Below are positions 55,139 to 64,000 of a stretch of DNA of 64,000 bases, one piece after another. Position 1 is the stretch's first letter. Every line of letters begins with the position of its first letter. The stretch spans positions 62,001 through 126,000 of IMG/VR virus record IMGVR_UViG_3300046507_000667. One strand, 5' to 3'. This DNA is from a virus. A model generated the notes under the pieces. The model had not been told where the DNA came from, ran no database searches, and saw only the letters and a list, made by a program, of their open reading frames with translations. Made by a program: the position numbers and the translations under genes.

Positions 55139-56419
55139 TCAAAGGAACTCAACTTCTAAGCTCTGGGAGGAGTTCTTAGGAGAGCTTAGTACTACTTTGC
55201 TTACATCATGACCTTCAAATGTATATGGTAAAGTAATATGAATTCCGTTAGTTAATGATAAGACACCGAAATTAATATCTAAAGCTCCGCTCTTGATATC
55301 ACTGACTAGCCTATTGCTATCAATACCAACTAGTGAAAAGTCCACGGCCATTCCTCTTAAATGCATAGAAAAGGAACTACCGCCAACCTCACTTGTGGTC
55401 ATTTTAAGATCGCAGAGACCAAAAATGATATGTATTTGGCATACTGGAGGAGCAGAAGCTCCGTAGTAATAATTATAAATTGGAAGAAGGATAGAATCAT
55501 GGATTTTCCTAATATTGTCTTTCTTATCCTGAGTAATTAAAGGAACACTTGTTTTACTCATGAATAAGTAGTTATTAAGATCAAAGTCTGGTACAAAACA
55601 CTTGTAATGAGAACTATCAAACGTTAAATTCAATAGGTCATCATCTGGGATATTAGGAAGAATATTCGCACCAGTGCTGATAGTGCCACCAGCTTTAGTA
55701 CCAATATTTCCAATTGATCCAGACCCTCCATTACTACCATTATTTGGAAATATATCGTCTAATGGATTACCATCGGCATCTTTGCCATTGTTGTATCCAC
55801 TATCGATAGGAAACATATCCCCTAGCCCTGGCCCGCTTGAACCGCCACCGCCACCGGACCCATTAGTATTAGAACCGTTGCCGTTAGTTGAAGAACCGGA
55901 TGATGAGTTATTACTGCCGCCAGTAGGTTTACCAGCATTAGTAGTAGAACCACCATTGTTTTTACCATTGCCATTTTGGTCTCTTATAAAATTATCATTA
56001 TTGGCTAAATCATCTGCAATAGCGCCTTTTTGTGCATCAGTAAGAGTAGGAGGAAATGCTGGAAGGCTTCCACCACCATATTGATTCCATAGGTCGTCTA
56101 ATTCAGTTCCTTTACCATCACATTTAAGCTTATCAAATTCATCGATAGCTTGAATGAGAAGATCTCTAGAACCCTTTGCAGTGACATGGCTTAGATCGTA
56201 TGGTTGATTTGTACGATCTTTAGCATATAGATCATCAACTAATTTCTTTAAAGCATACACATTTAGTGCATTGAAATTAGCAAGACCTGTACGTCGTGTA
56301 CCATTATTAGTACATGACATCATATCAGTCATTAAATCAGCCAACCAGCTAGGAAGTAACTTCTTAAACTGGTTGGTAAGATTTTGAACTGAAAGACCAT
56401 AACAGTTTTTCAATGGCAT
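55139..56419 (-). CDS. tail protein with M15-like peptidoglycan peptidase domain, 426 aa
   Basis: The N-terminal 150 residues are helical. A linker of about 100 residues is Gly/Ser/Asn-rich (NNSSSGSSTNGNGSNTNGSG). The C-terminal domain has SFSMHLRGMAVDF at about residue 353 and GIHITL at about 394, the SxHxxGxAxDF...H pattern of M15-type D,D-carboxypeptidases or endolysins. It would thus cut peptidoglycan peptides when the tail penetrates the cell wall. Zinc ligands His, Asp, His are in place. Call as tail lysin is by context. Confidence 0.78.
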   Translation of the reverse strand: MPLKNCYGLSVQNLTNQFKKLLPSWLADLMTDMMSCTNNGTRRTGLANFNALNVYALKKLVDDLYAKDRTNQPYDLSHVTAKGSRDLLIQAIDEFDKLKCDGKGTELDDLWNQYGGGSLPAFPPTLTDAQKGAIADDLANNDNFIRDQNGNGKNNGGSTTNAGKPTGGSNNSSSGSSTNGNGSNTNGSGGGGGSSGPGLGDMFPIDSGYNNGKDADGNPLDDIFPNNGSNGGSGSIGNIGTKAGGTISTGANILPNIPDDDLLNLTFDSSHYKCFVPDFDLNNYLFMSKTSVPLITQDKKDNIRKIHDSILLPIYNYYYGASAPPVCQIHIIFGLCDLKMTTSEVGGSSFSMHLRGMAVDFSLVGIDSNRLVSDIKSGALDINFGVLSLTNGIHITLPYTFEGHDVSKVVLSSPKNSSQSLEVEFL

Positions 56420-56426
56420 AAGTACC

Positions 56427-56684
56427 TCATACTAATTTAGAATACTTACGATCAATGAAAATGGATTGGAAAAGTGACTCATATTCCATTCCAGTATACT
56501 TGATGAATAGCTGATTTCGAATAGCTCTTGCTCTTTCAGCAAAAATATCATCAGCAGAGTTTACACTGTTACCTGCTTTAATAGTCTTAATTGCATTGGC
56601 AGTAGCCTCAATAAGACGTTTTGCAGTATCATTTAAATTATTGGAGTCTAAGTATATTAGTCTCTCATTACTATCAAGAGCCAT
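56427..56684 (-). CDS. small unknown tail-cluster protein, 85 aa
   Basis: An 85-codon gene overlapping the stop region of 56674-58137 by 11 nt. Helical and mixed charge (SNNLNDTAKRLIEATANAIK). No family. Its place in the baseplate cluster suggests a small baseplate or chaperone component. Confidence 0.78.
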   Translation of the reverse strand: MALDSNERLIYLDSNNLNDTAKRLIEATANAIKTIKAGNSVNSADDIFAERARAIRNQLFIKYTGMEYESLFQSIFIDRKYSKLV

Positions 56685-58137
56685 TTAAATCTCCTGCATT
56701 TAAAAAGATAACTTCATTGTCAAAGATATCATATAGCTGTAGAAAGTTACCTACATTGTCTGAATTAACCTTTACATTTACTCCAGATGTAGCTAGATTT
56801 CGGATTGGTAGCAAATAAGCTTGTACCGTACTAATATCTTTCTGCTTAGTTGTAAATGTAATCTGTTCTAGATTGACATTAACTGATTCAAGATCAAGCT
56901 TGGTTAGTTCAAAGTCAAAAGCCGATAGTTGAATACGTTCGTATACTTCTAGCCTAAAATATTCAAAATTTACTCTATCAACATTGATCTTAAAGGTGTC
57001 ATTCACACCATCTACTTGATATACCTGAAGGATGCCTTTTGGTAGCAATTCGGCATATTGCTGTAGAGTAATCTTATTGATCAAGTCAGGATTGAGAATA
57101 TCTCGGATAAAAATAGCTCGACCTGATTGAGCAGAACTGAATTTGACAGTTAATACTGTTTTTGTTGAATCTACAGTAAAAGTAGCCTTATCTGTAATTC
57201 GATTACCATTAGGATCAAATATTTCACAGATGTAGTTAGCAAAACCCTTTTCTGTATCAGTAATTGTCCATGTTGAAGCTGGTGATACTTGTACAAAGAA
57301 TGTAGTATCAAGTCTTACATTAGGTGATTTCTTATTAAGAGCAATTTCAATAGATCTCTTTAAGAATTCAGCTTCATCCATCCTAACAGCAGTATCATTA
57401 TTGGTCTGAACTAAACTAGCATTACTAAATTTGTAGATTAGATTCTTTTTAAGATCAATAATATCTTGCTCGAATTCTTTCATTGTATCTGAATAATCAA
57501 TCTGGATAAATTCAGAGATACCTTGAAGAGTTTGCATATGAATAGATGCAGTAATCGAATTACCAATCATCTTAAGCATCTTCTGTACATACTTAACGTC
57601 ATCATACATATTCTGATCCATAAGACCATCATAGTATTTAGACTTATTAACTACATCATGTACAGCATCACCAGTAGAAATTGGAAGAATTGTCTTAGTA
57701 TTGGAATCAAGATCATTATAGTTTTTACTTATACCTAATGCTTCTTGAATAAGAGGTACTTTACGACGCTCTCGCACCGTAAAGTAGCTAGTACTTGACA
57801 ATTCACTTACTGTTTTATCAATAACTCGCCGTCGTACTAAAGGAGGCTTCCTAATATCTTTGACAAGTACTTTAATCAAAATTACATCTAATTCTTCATT
57901 CTCAGAATACGTTAAAGTTTGATCGAAAAAGTTACCCATTAATACCTTTTTAAGGGTATCAATGGGTATGTCGATTTTAAGATCTTCCTTAGAGGTATCT
58001 GCACTGCCAGTAACCTTATGCTTAAGGGAATTGAATAATGTGACTGCTCTCTTATACTGAGTGGAATCAAAAAATCCACTTCCCTTTTGCTTCAAGTAAC
58101 TAATTGGCAGATTTTTGATATTAAAATCGTATGCCAT
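56674..58137 (-). CDS. probable baseplate/tail structural protein, 487 aa
   Basis: The N-terminal half is helical and basic (KQKGSGFFDSTQYKRAVTLF; RERRKVPLIQEALGISKNY). The C-terminal half has repeated beta-like segments (TFFVQVSPASTWTITDTEKG; ATFTVDSTKTVLTVKFSS) as in baseplate wedge or fibre-anchoring proteins. It lies between a RusA-like gene and the M15-like tail protein. No specific family is recognised. Confidence 0.72.
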   Translation of the reverse strand: MAYDFNIKNLPISYLKQKGSGFFDSTQYKRAVTLFNSLKHKVTGSADTSKEDLKIDIPIDTLKKVLMGNFFDQTLTYSENEELDVILIKVLVKDIRKPPLVRRRVIDKTVSELSSTSYFTVRERRKVPLIQEALGISKNYNDLDSNTKTILPISTGDAVHDVVNKSKYYDGLMDQNMYDDVKYVQKMLKMIGNSITASIHMQTLQGISEFIQIDYSDTMKEFEQDIIDLKKNLIYKFSNASLVQTNNDTAVRMDEAEFLKRSIEIALNKKSPNVRLDTTFFVQVSPASTWTITDTEKGFANYICEIFDPNGNRITDKATFTVDSTKTVLTVKFSSAQSGRAIFIRDILNPDLINKITLQQYAELLPKGILQVYQVDGVNDTFKINVDRVNFEYFRLEVYERIQLSAFDFELTKLDLESVNVNLEQITFTTKQKDISTVQAYLLPIRNLATSGVNVKVNSDNVGNFLQLYDIFDNEVIFLNAGDLNGS

Positions 58138-58140
58138 ATT

Positions 58141-58677
58141 TTACTTTTTAAATAAAATATCTACTTCCACTCTAGGTTTGCAACTATAGAACTTTTCATG
58201 ATTACCCTTAATGACTACCGAGTCATCAGTATAAAGCAGACCGTGAAGTGCATCATAGAATAACTTTTCATAGTTATCTAAGTCAGGCTTCTTTAATGGT
58301 CTAAATACACCCATTTCAGCTAGAATCTTATTGACTCTGGATTCACCTTTGGGAGTAGTTCTATAATACCTAGCAGTAAAGTAAATTTCTTTTGAAATTG
58401 GTTTAAAGTTGTTACCTAGCTGGTGACGAACCTGTTCATTAATATATTGCTTGAATGACTTACTTGGATCGTAAAAATGACTTAGGTTACTAACAGCCCT
58501 AGCACGAGCTTGAGCCTTTGGTTCACCATAGTAAACAAAGCTCATTTTCTCATAGGTACTTTCATCGAAATAATCAGCATGAGCTTTTTCAATTTGGGCA
58601 TATTCTTTGTCAGTAACACCTAACTCATCCATCACTTCTTGTGCCAATTGATTCATTAAATCTGTTGGTTCGATCAT
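58141..58677 (-). CDS. rusA: RusA-like Holliday junction resolvase, 178 aa
   Basis: KKPDLDNYEKLFYDALHGLL followed by YTDDSVVIKG and KPRVEVDI is the RusA signature: KPDxDNxxKxxxDaLnGxxyxDDsqV and a C-terminal strand. The Asp residues for metal binding are present. A 60-residue N-terminal extension is acidic. It would resolve branched DNA before or during packaging; its place inside the tail cluster is unusual. AAGGAAAAGATC precedes the ATG. Confidence 0.88.
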   Translation of the reverse strand: MIEPTDLMNQLAQEVMDELGVTDKEYAQIEKAHADYFDESTYEKMSFVYYGEPKAQARARAVSNLSHFYDPSKSFKQYINEQVRHQLGNNFKPISKEIYFTARYYRTTPKGESRVNKILAEMGVFRPLKKPDLDNYEKLFYDALHGLLYTDDSVVIKGNHEKFYSCKPRVEVDILFKK

Positions 58678-58709
58678 GATCTTTTCCTTATTTTTAACTA
58701 ACTTTTTGT

Positions 58710-60158
58710 TTACTCACCAAAATAACGTTTAACTTTATGAACCCATGCATTGGCTACGTTATATGGTTGGACAACGTTAGTAATGATATCCTTTGTATAG
58801 TTTAATGCTTGTTGAGATAGTGAGGGATCCATTGTTGCATATAATGATAATCCACCCATAGTATTCAAGAAAGCACTAGTACCGAAGTTAGTAGCAAATT
58901 GATTATAGTCTGTTGGAAGGCTTAATGCAGAATATAAATCCATAATGCTAAAGCTACCCTCAATAATCAAAGGTAAACCACGGTTACTAAATAGCATTTC
59001 ATCACCGCCCTTACGGAATGAGAAGTTATTAATAACTCCCATAGGGCAAGAGAAGAATCCCGGAGCATCAACCTGAATTAGATATGGAGTATTTAATGCT
59101 GATACGCCATCTTGCTTAGGTAGAGCTAAAGTTAGTAAGAATAGGAATGGTGTAATGACATGATAGAATACTGATCTATCATCACCATAAGGTGATACAA
59201 ACTTAAAAGATACATCATAGTTTCGAGCAAAGTGTGAATTATCAAACACTTGTGGAAACTGGAATGATGAACCACCATAGGAAGCTGAAATGGCTGATGA
59301 CATTTGACCTACTGATTGTAGATCTTTATTGTCTGATACAACTTCTGTCTGAGCAGCATCTTTATTATAGGAACCAAAGAGTCCACCAGTAGCAAATCTA
59401 AGCTGTTTCATTGCACCAGTCATACCCTGAACTGTACTTTCTAATACTGAAGTAGTAAATGAGTTATCTACTGATTCAGAAATACTAGTACCTTTCTCAA
59501 CCCATACCTTAAAGCCACCAGTAACCGCAGCTTCTGGTATATTGAAGCCAGCCAAGTCAGAAATATATCGTGGTAGACCACCTTCCCATCCAAAGATAGC
59601 AGAACCTACTCGGTTAGCTACAATTTGGAATGATCTTAGATAGTCTGCTGTATCAGGTTTAAAGGATAGATAACGAAGATCACACTTTTGCTTAATAAGC
59701 ATAGCTTGTGTATCTTGAGAAACTTTGACATATTGCTTCTCTTTATCTGGACCTTCTTTCATTGCATCGACTTTCTTAATACGTTCCTCATGATCATCAA
59801 TGATCTTTTCGGCTCTATCAAGCATAGCCTTATCTGAATAAGGTACACCCGGAATCATATTAAGAATAGTATTATTTCGTAAAGTAGTACGCTGATAAAT
59901 ACGCTGATTAGGATCAGCTTTAGGATTCATTGGTAATGGTTTACCAAAGATATAACCATACTTTTCGTCATATAGACGACTATAAGGATTATAGTTATCA
60001 TTGACGTTAAAGCTATTAAGAAGACTACTATTACGAGCAGTTCCCTTAAGAATTGGGTTAATGGCCTTTACAGCACTATCATTTTGAGCTTGTTTAACCA
60101 AAGCTCCTGTCTTTGCAGGAATACTAGAGATAGCATTCGTAATTGAACTGATATCCAT
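58710..60158 (-). CDS. large tail/baseplate structural protein, 482 aa
   Basis: The protein has a mixed N-terminal region and a C-terminal region rich in Phe, Leu and Pro (HVITPFLFLLTLALPKQDG; QVDAPGFFSCPMGVINNFSF; GLPLIIEGSFSIMDLYSALS). Such Phe/Pro-rich strands with a DLYSALSLP motif resemble baseplate-hub-like structural proteins of jumbo phages. It lies directly downstream of the tape measure gene. Membrane insertion is not expected. Confidence 0.75.
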   Translation of the reverse strand: MDISSITNAISSIPAKTGALVKQAQNDSAVKAINPILKGTARNSSLLNSFNVNDNYNPYSRLYDEKYGYIFGKPLPMNPKADPNQRIYQRTTLRNNTILNMIPGVPYSDKAMLDRAEKIIDDHEERIKKVDAMKEGPDKEKQYVKVSQDTQAMLIKQKCDLRYLSFKPDTADYLRSFQIVANRVGSAIFGWEGGLPRYISDLAGFNIPEAAVTGGFKVWVEKGTSISESVDNSFTTSVLESTVQGMTGAMKQLRFATGGLFGSYNKDAAQTEVVSDNKDLQSVGQMSSAISASYGGSSFQFPQVFDNSHFARNYDVSFKFVSPYGDDRSVFYHVITPFLFLLTLALPKQDGVSALNTPYLIQVDAPGFFSCPMGVINNFSFRKGGDEMLFSNRGLPLIIEGSFSIMDLYSALSLPTDYNQFATNFGTSAFLNTMGGLSLYATMDPSLSQQALNYTKDIITNVVQPYNVANAWVHKVKRYFGE

Positions 60159-60188
60159 GATACCTTCTTATAAAAAATGCAAAAATAA

Positions 60189-60216
60189 CCCCATACCCTC
60201 TTTCGAAGGTATGGGG
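60189..60216 (-). terminator. intrinsic terminator after the tape measure gene
   Basis: CCCCATACC pairs with GGTATGGGG; the minus-strand tail is TTATTTTTGC. Confidence 0.82.
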
Positions 60217-60258
60217 AATTATAAATCAACTATTTTGTTGTTACCTAATACAAAACTA

Positions 60259-63200
60259 TCAGCCCATTACACCACCCGTAGCAACTCTTAGAGCGCCGGG
60301 AGATGGTTGTAAATAGCTAGGGATTGTGGATGATTCGAAACTAGTCCTTCTTTTGATTCGATCGTCAGCACGTTCTGCAGCAGCTACCTTATCAGATTGA
60401 ACCTTATCAGCAGATGATGTTTGACCACCACTAAAGAAATTACCACCATTCTTAGTGTTTTCAGCAATCTGTTTGAGTAGATCAACCTGTTGTGATAGAA
60501 GATCAGTATGCTTACCACTATCCTGACTATTAGCTGTATTAGAGCCACCACCTGCACTAATATTAGCAACCTGCTGAATGTTCTGGGAAGCATTACTTCC
60601 TGGAGCATTTGTAGAAACTACTAGAGGAGCCGGAGCACCCTTCATAGATGCATTAGCATTTGGCGCATTATTAGACATTTGAGTAGCCGCAGACATTGTA
60701 GCCTGTGGACTTGCAGAAGCTGAAGTAGCAGTAGCACCCATTTTCATAGGTTCAACCTTACCTGAAGCAACTGTACCCTGTAGTAATGGTGGAGTCTTTA
60801 GCTTACTAGAAGCATAAATATCCCATGCAGAGAGGAATGACTTTGGATCACCAGTAGCAGCCTTACCAGCACCGGGAGGTGGATTGGTAGACATATTACG
60901 TAGTGTACTAGCATCTAATGGCGCTCCATTAACAGCAGCATCATAGATCTTAGCAACTCCACCCGGACCCTGTTGGTGTGCCATATACAGTGAAGTACCT
61001 GTAACTGGAATACCCTTCTTTTCTAGATAAGCTTTATTAGCTAATGTGAAGCGTGCAGCAGCTTCAGTAGCCATAGCTGGATCTAAAGGATTACCTAGTG
61101 GGTTAGGAGAATATTGCTTCCATGCATCAGTACCAAATTGGAATAAACCTGCATAGCCAAACTTATTAACTACATTATTTCGACCACCAGATTCAATTTG
61201 GGACATTCCCTTCAGATAGTCATATGGTAAACCATATTTACCTGAAGCGGCCTTAATAGCAGCATCGATTTGCTCTGGAGAAGCATTGACTGTAGGAAGA
61301 TTACCACTAGAGAATTTAGCAGGTAATGCATTAATAGCAGTACCTTGTGTAGTTTTGCTCTTAGTATCAGCACCATTACCACCAGCCCCAAAGAAGCCAG
61401 CAATACGATCCTTATTAGCTACTAATGCTCCACCTACACCACCAATAAGCGCACCCGGAAGAGCACCGATACCGCCAAAGAAACTACCAGCAGTACCACC
61501 AATACTAGCACCAGTTAAGGCACCATGTAAAGTGTCATTCCAGAAACCACCCTTCTCTGTAGTCTTATCAATGATAGCATCACCAGCTAAACTAGCAACG
61601 ATACCACCTACACCCTTAAGACCCATCATACCAAGCTTACCTGCCTTGGCTAATAGACCCAATTTACCAGCTTTTCCAGCTAATCCTGCAACTCCATTAA
61701 GACCTTTACCAGCTACTCTACTTAATGAACCTTTTGATCTAGATAATTTACGAGCAGTACGCTTTAGCCATGATGAACGACGACGTTTAGCATTTCTCTC
61801 CATACCATCTAAAAGATCACCGGGACCATCACCACCACCTGCAGCCTTAGCAGTAAGAAGAGCAATTAGACCAGTAAAGCCTTTCTTAAGGAAGCCAAAG
61901 AATTTAGCACCAAATGCAAGAAGACCTGCACCAATAGCTGATTCTCCAACATGACTTAAGAGACCACCTAGAATACCCTTGGATACATCACCATCATTCT
62001 TAGCTGTAACGGCACCCTTAATACGCTGCTTAAAGCCCATTGTAAACTTACTAAATCTTGTACCCATTGGTCCAGTATACTGATAGGAACCAATCTTACC
62101 ATCTACTACGTAAACATGTAGAGGACGACGACGAGTTAGATTAATAAGTTCTGAATGATTGCTTACATAAACAGCTTCACCACTCTTACCCATTTGGCCA
62201 AAATGACCTACACCTAGTACTCTACCAGCTACTCTTGATGCAGTATTAACTACTCCACGTGCAGCAGTTAGACCAAATTTAGCTACAGAAGCAGCTAATT
62301 TAAGGAGACCTACAGTAGCATGACCTAAACCCTTTACGAAGGTATTAATTACTGGAACTGCACTCTTAATAAGTGTAGTAGTAATTGATGCTAATCCCTT
62401 AGCTAATGGGACAGCTACCTGTGACATAAAGTGTCCAGCAGCTTCAACGATAGATGAAATAGCTTTAGTTGCAGCCTTTAGTAATGAAGTAGCAACTTGA
62501 CCTACAGATACAATCGCATGACCTAGAAGTTCAACACCAGCCTTAACTGCTTTACCTAATGCATTGGCAAGAGTAGGAATGATATTTAGAACACCCTTGG
62601 TAATACTAATACCTGCTTGGAAAATAGCCTTACCTAATTGCTTAGGAATTTGCCATAGACCCTTTACTACACCACTAATCATACTAGTTGCAGTATTAAG
62701 AAGCTTAAATGGAGCCTTAAGAATCCCCATTGTCATATCTTTCATCCAACGAAGTGGATTACTAAAGAATGATGTCTTGCTTCCTGCATATTTAGCTGGT
62801 TTACCCTTTAGACGACGTAGAATATTTTCAACTCGTGTATCGAGTCTAGTCATATTTTTACGCATAAAGCCTAGAATGCTACCTGTATTTTGAGCAGTTA
62901 GTCGTAGATCTGAACCATTTAGCGGAGTTAATGCTTTACCTGTTCTTGTCTTAGCAGCTTCAGCATGAACCTTTGGAGCAGTTTCTGCTGATAGATTAGC
63001 TACATCTACAGTATTACGATCATTATGCTCATGAATATTGGTACCTACTTGAGCGCCATGTGAAGAATGTGGCTTAAGAACTGTACCATCTTCAGCAATA
63101 TGACCACTTCTTTGTAGAGAAGAGATTTCAGCTGGAGTTACAGTACGTCCTGCAGCAGCCTGAGCAATCTTTACAGCACCTCTAGCACTACCATTAGCTG

Positions 63201-64000
63201 TACCTGATGGACCTAAATTAAGGAAGTTAAAGAACTTACCTGACTTATTTAGACCTTCTAGACGTGCTCTTTCAGCAGCACTAAAGTTTCCTCTACCAGA
63301 CTTTAACTGGTTAAACTTCATTGTATCCGTAACTCCCTTTAGGAAGTTAGTAGGAATACGAAGTAGGAATCTAAATACCTTAGAAAGACCATCTGTAAGC
63401 TTCTTAGTTAGACTATTTAGAGGATCAAGGATATTAGTACGTAGAATATCTACTAACTCATCACCAAAAATCTTCCTAAATAGACCTTTACCTACTGTCT
63501 GGAAGCCACCAAATAATGTAGTCTTTAATTGACCCCATTGATACTTAAGTTCTTCACCTAAAACTGAACGGAATTCCTTAAATACTGGACCAAATAATTC
63601 TTTTGCAGTTTCCTTTAATGGTTTGATGAATTTATCTTGAAATCCACCCCATACTGACTTAAGAAACTTGGAACTTTCTTCCTTTAGGTTAGCCATAAAG
63701 CCTTGCTTAGCTGCTTTATCCTGACCAAATAGAAGTTTATTGAAAAATGGTGAAAAAGTCTCACCTAGATTTCTAAAGAATCCATTCTTTCTCTTGTCTC
63801 CACCAAAAAGTAATGCATTTAACGGCTGAACTAGCTTTTCTTGGAATGCTACACTGATAGATTTGAAAAATGATGTCTTGAAAGCTTCCTTTCTAGAACG
63901 ACCACCTTCTTCACCGCCTAAAAGCCAGAACTTAATTGGAGTCATTAGGTTCTTATTTAAAGAATATCCTAATACTTGACCAAAAGTCATTCTCTTAGCA
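60259..64000 (-). CDS. tail tape measure protein with lytic transglycosylase domain, at least 1,243 aa (5' end cut)
   Basis: The frame stays open to the right edge, so the methionine at 63990 may not be the true start. The protein has long Ala/Gly/Lys-rich helical stretches (TLANALGKAVKAGVELLGHA; VAVPLAKGLASITTTLIKSA) and Gly-rich hydrophobic parts, as in tape measure proteins. A lytic transglycosylase (SLT) domain at about residues 905-1010 has YDYLKGMSQIESGGRNNVV with the catalytic Glu and NKFGYAGLFQFG. Such domains open peptidoglycan during DNA injection. The C-terminus is Ser/Ala/Asn-rich. It heads a leftward cluster running to 54434. Confidence 0.9.
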   Translation of the reverse strand, partial: AKRMTFGQVLGYSLNKNLMTPIKFWLLGGEEGGRSRKEAFKTSFFKSISVAFQEKLVQPLNALLFGGDKRKNGFFRNLGETFSPFFNKLLFGQDKAAKQGFMANLKEESSKFLKSVWGGFQDKFIKPLKETAKELFGPVFKEFRSVLGEELKYQWGQLKTTLFGGFQTVGKGLFRKIFGDELVDILRTNILDPLNSLTKKLTDGLSKVFRFLLRIPTNFLKGVTDTMKFNQLKSGRGNFSAAERARLEGLNKSGKFFNFLNLGPSGTANGSARGAVKIAQAAAGRTVTPAEISSLQRSGHIAEDGTVLKPHSSHGAQVGTNIHEHNDRNTVDVANLSAETAPKVHAEAAKTRTGKALTPLNGSDLRLTAQNTGSILGFMRKNMTRLDTRVENILRRLKGKPAKYAGSKTSFFSNPLRWMKDMTMGILKAPFKLLNTATSMISGVVKGLWQIPKQLGKAIFQAGISITKGVLNIIPTLANALGKAVKAGVELLGHAIVSVGQVATSLLKAATKAISSIVEAAGHFMSQVAVPLAKGLASITTTLIKSAVPVINTFVKGLGHATVGLLKLAASVAKFGLTAARGVVNTASRVAGRVLGVGHFGQMGKSGEAVYVSNHSELINLTRRRPLHVYVVDGKIGSYQYTGPMGTRFSKFTMGFKQRIKGAVTAKNDGDVSKGILGGLLSHVGESAIGAGLLAFGAKFFGFLKKGFTGLIALLTAKAAGGGDGPGDLLDGMERNAKRRRSSWLKRTARKLSRSKGSLSRVAGKGLNGVAGLAGKAGKLGLLAKAGKLGMMGLKGVGGIVASLAGDAIIDKTTEKGGFWNDTLHGALTGASIGGTAGSFFGGIGALPGALIGGVGGALVANKDRIAGFFGAGGNGADTKSKTTQGTAINALPAKFSSGNLPTVNASPEQIDAAIKAASGKYGLPYDYLKGMSQIESGGRNNVVNKFGYAGLFQFGTDAWKQYSPNPLGNPLDPAMATEAAARFTLANKAYLEKKGIPVTGTSLYMAHQQGPGGVAKIYDAAVNGAPLDASTLRNMSTNPPPGAGKAATGDPKSFLSAWDIYASSKLKTPPLLQGTVASGKVEPMKMGATATSASASPQATMSAATQMSNNAPNANASMKGAPAPLVVSTNAPGSNASQNIQQVANISAGGGSNTANSQDSGKHTDLLSQQVDLLKQIAENTKNGGNFFSGGQTSSADKVQSDKVAAAERADDRIKRRTSFESSTIPSYLQPSPGALRVATGGVMG

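Noticed and set aside
4223-60216. CRISPR or dispersed repeats suggested by recurring CCCTAACC/CCCTATACC words
   Set aside because: Each copy is part of a hairpin at a gene end; spacing is irregular and there are no spacers, so they are terminators.
16308-64000. A fourth group I intron
   Set aside because: I looked by eye for GTTCAACGACTA with GATATAGTC on both strands and saw only the three described; a covariance-model search would be more sensitive.
1-64000. Insertion sequences or an integrase module
   Set aside because: I saw no transposase or integrase signature and no terminal inverted repeats with target duplications.

Overview
This is an AT-rich window from a large (jumbo-type) tailed phage with a contractile tail. 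The evidence is a tail sheath, tail tube, tape measure protein, PAAR spike tip, HK97-type capsid protein and large terminase, together with pieces of a multisubunit RNA polymerase, a class I ribonucleotide reductase small subunit, dCMP-deaminase-type enzymes, HU-like proteins and one tRNA. The split beta and beta' polymerase genes recall phages of the phiKZ type and other jumbo phages that carry their own multisubunit RNA polymerase. I cannot name the host. A small pilin-like gene would fit a host with type IV pili.

Layout. 1-4261 (+): two unknown genes, a membrane M48-like metallopeptidase and the C-terminal piece of RNA polymerase beta, which is interrupted by a 281-nt group I intron. 4271-16307 (-): tail tube, tail sheath, three unknown genes and the large terminase. 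The terminase is in two exons separated by a 4.8-kb group I intron that has nine unknown genes inside its P6 loop. 16384-21773 (-): small accessory genes (winged-helix-like protein, degenerate NUMOD4/HNH protein, RyR-like protein, PAAR protein, membrane proteins, a paralogous pair). 21785-32500 (-): major capsid protein, acidic capsid-region proteins, HU/H1-like protein, structural and unknown genes. 32501-39524 (-): SF2 helicase, dCMP deaminase, RNA polymerase beta' C-terminal piece, HU/H1-like fusion and a HAM1-like NTPase. 39525-40167: a very AT-rich junction where transcription changes from leftward to rightward. 40168-45580 (+): RNA polymerase beta N-terminal piece with a 1.2-kb group I intron carrying a homing endonuclease. 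45617-54410 (+): early-type accessory genes, tRNA-Arg, a second deaminase, a pilin-like microprotein, nrdB and a tiny protein resembling the NrdA redox tail. 54379-64000 (-): baseplate and tail genes ending in the tape measure protein, plus a RusA-like resolvase.

Two regulatory families tie the window together. A motif close to DATATATTATW lies 20-130 nt upstream of about 17 non-structural genes, always in the gene's orientation; it resembles the TATATTAC core of phiKZ early promoters. Most operons end in strong hairpins whose stems reuse the same words (CCCTAACC, CCCTATACC).

The most unusual system is the terminase intron. P1, P4, P6, P7 and P10 pairings can all be drawn by eye and they give an exact in-frame junction (695-aa protein). 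The P6 helix, however, closes over about 4.5 kb of coding DNA that has its own promoters, and a terminator sits just before the 3' half. This is either a gene-bearing group I intron or a trans-splicing one. Two other introns with almost the same core sit in the two beta genes. All of this was read by eye; no searches or folding programs were run.
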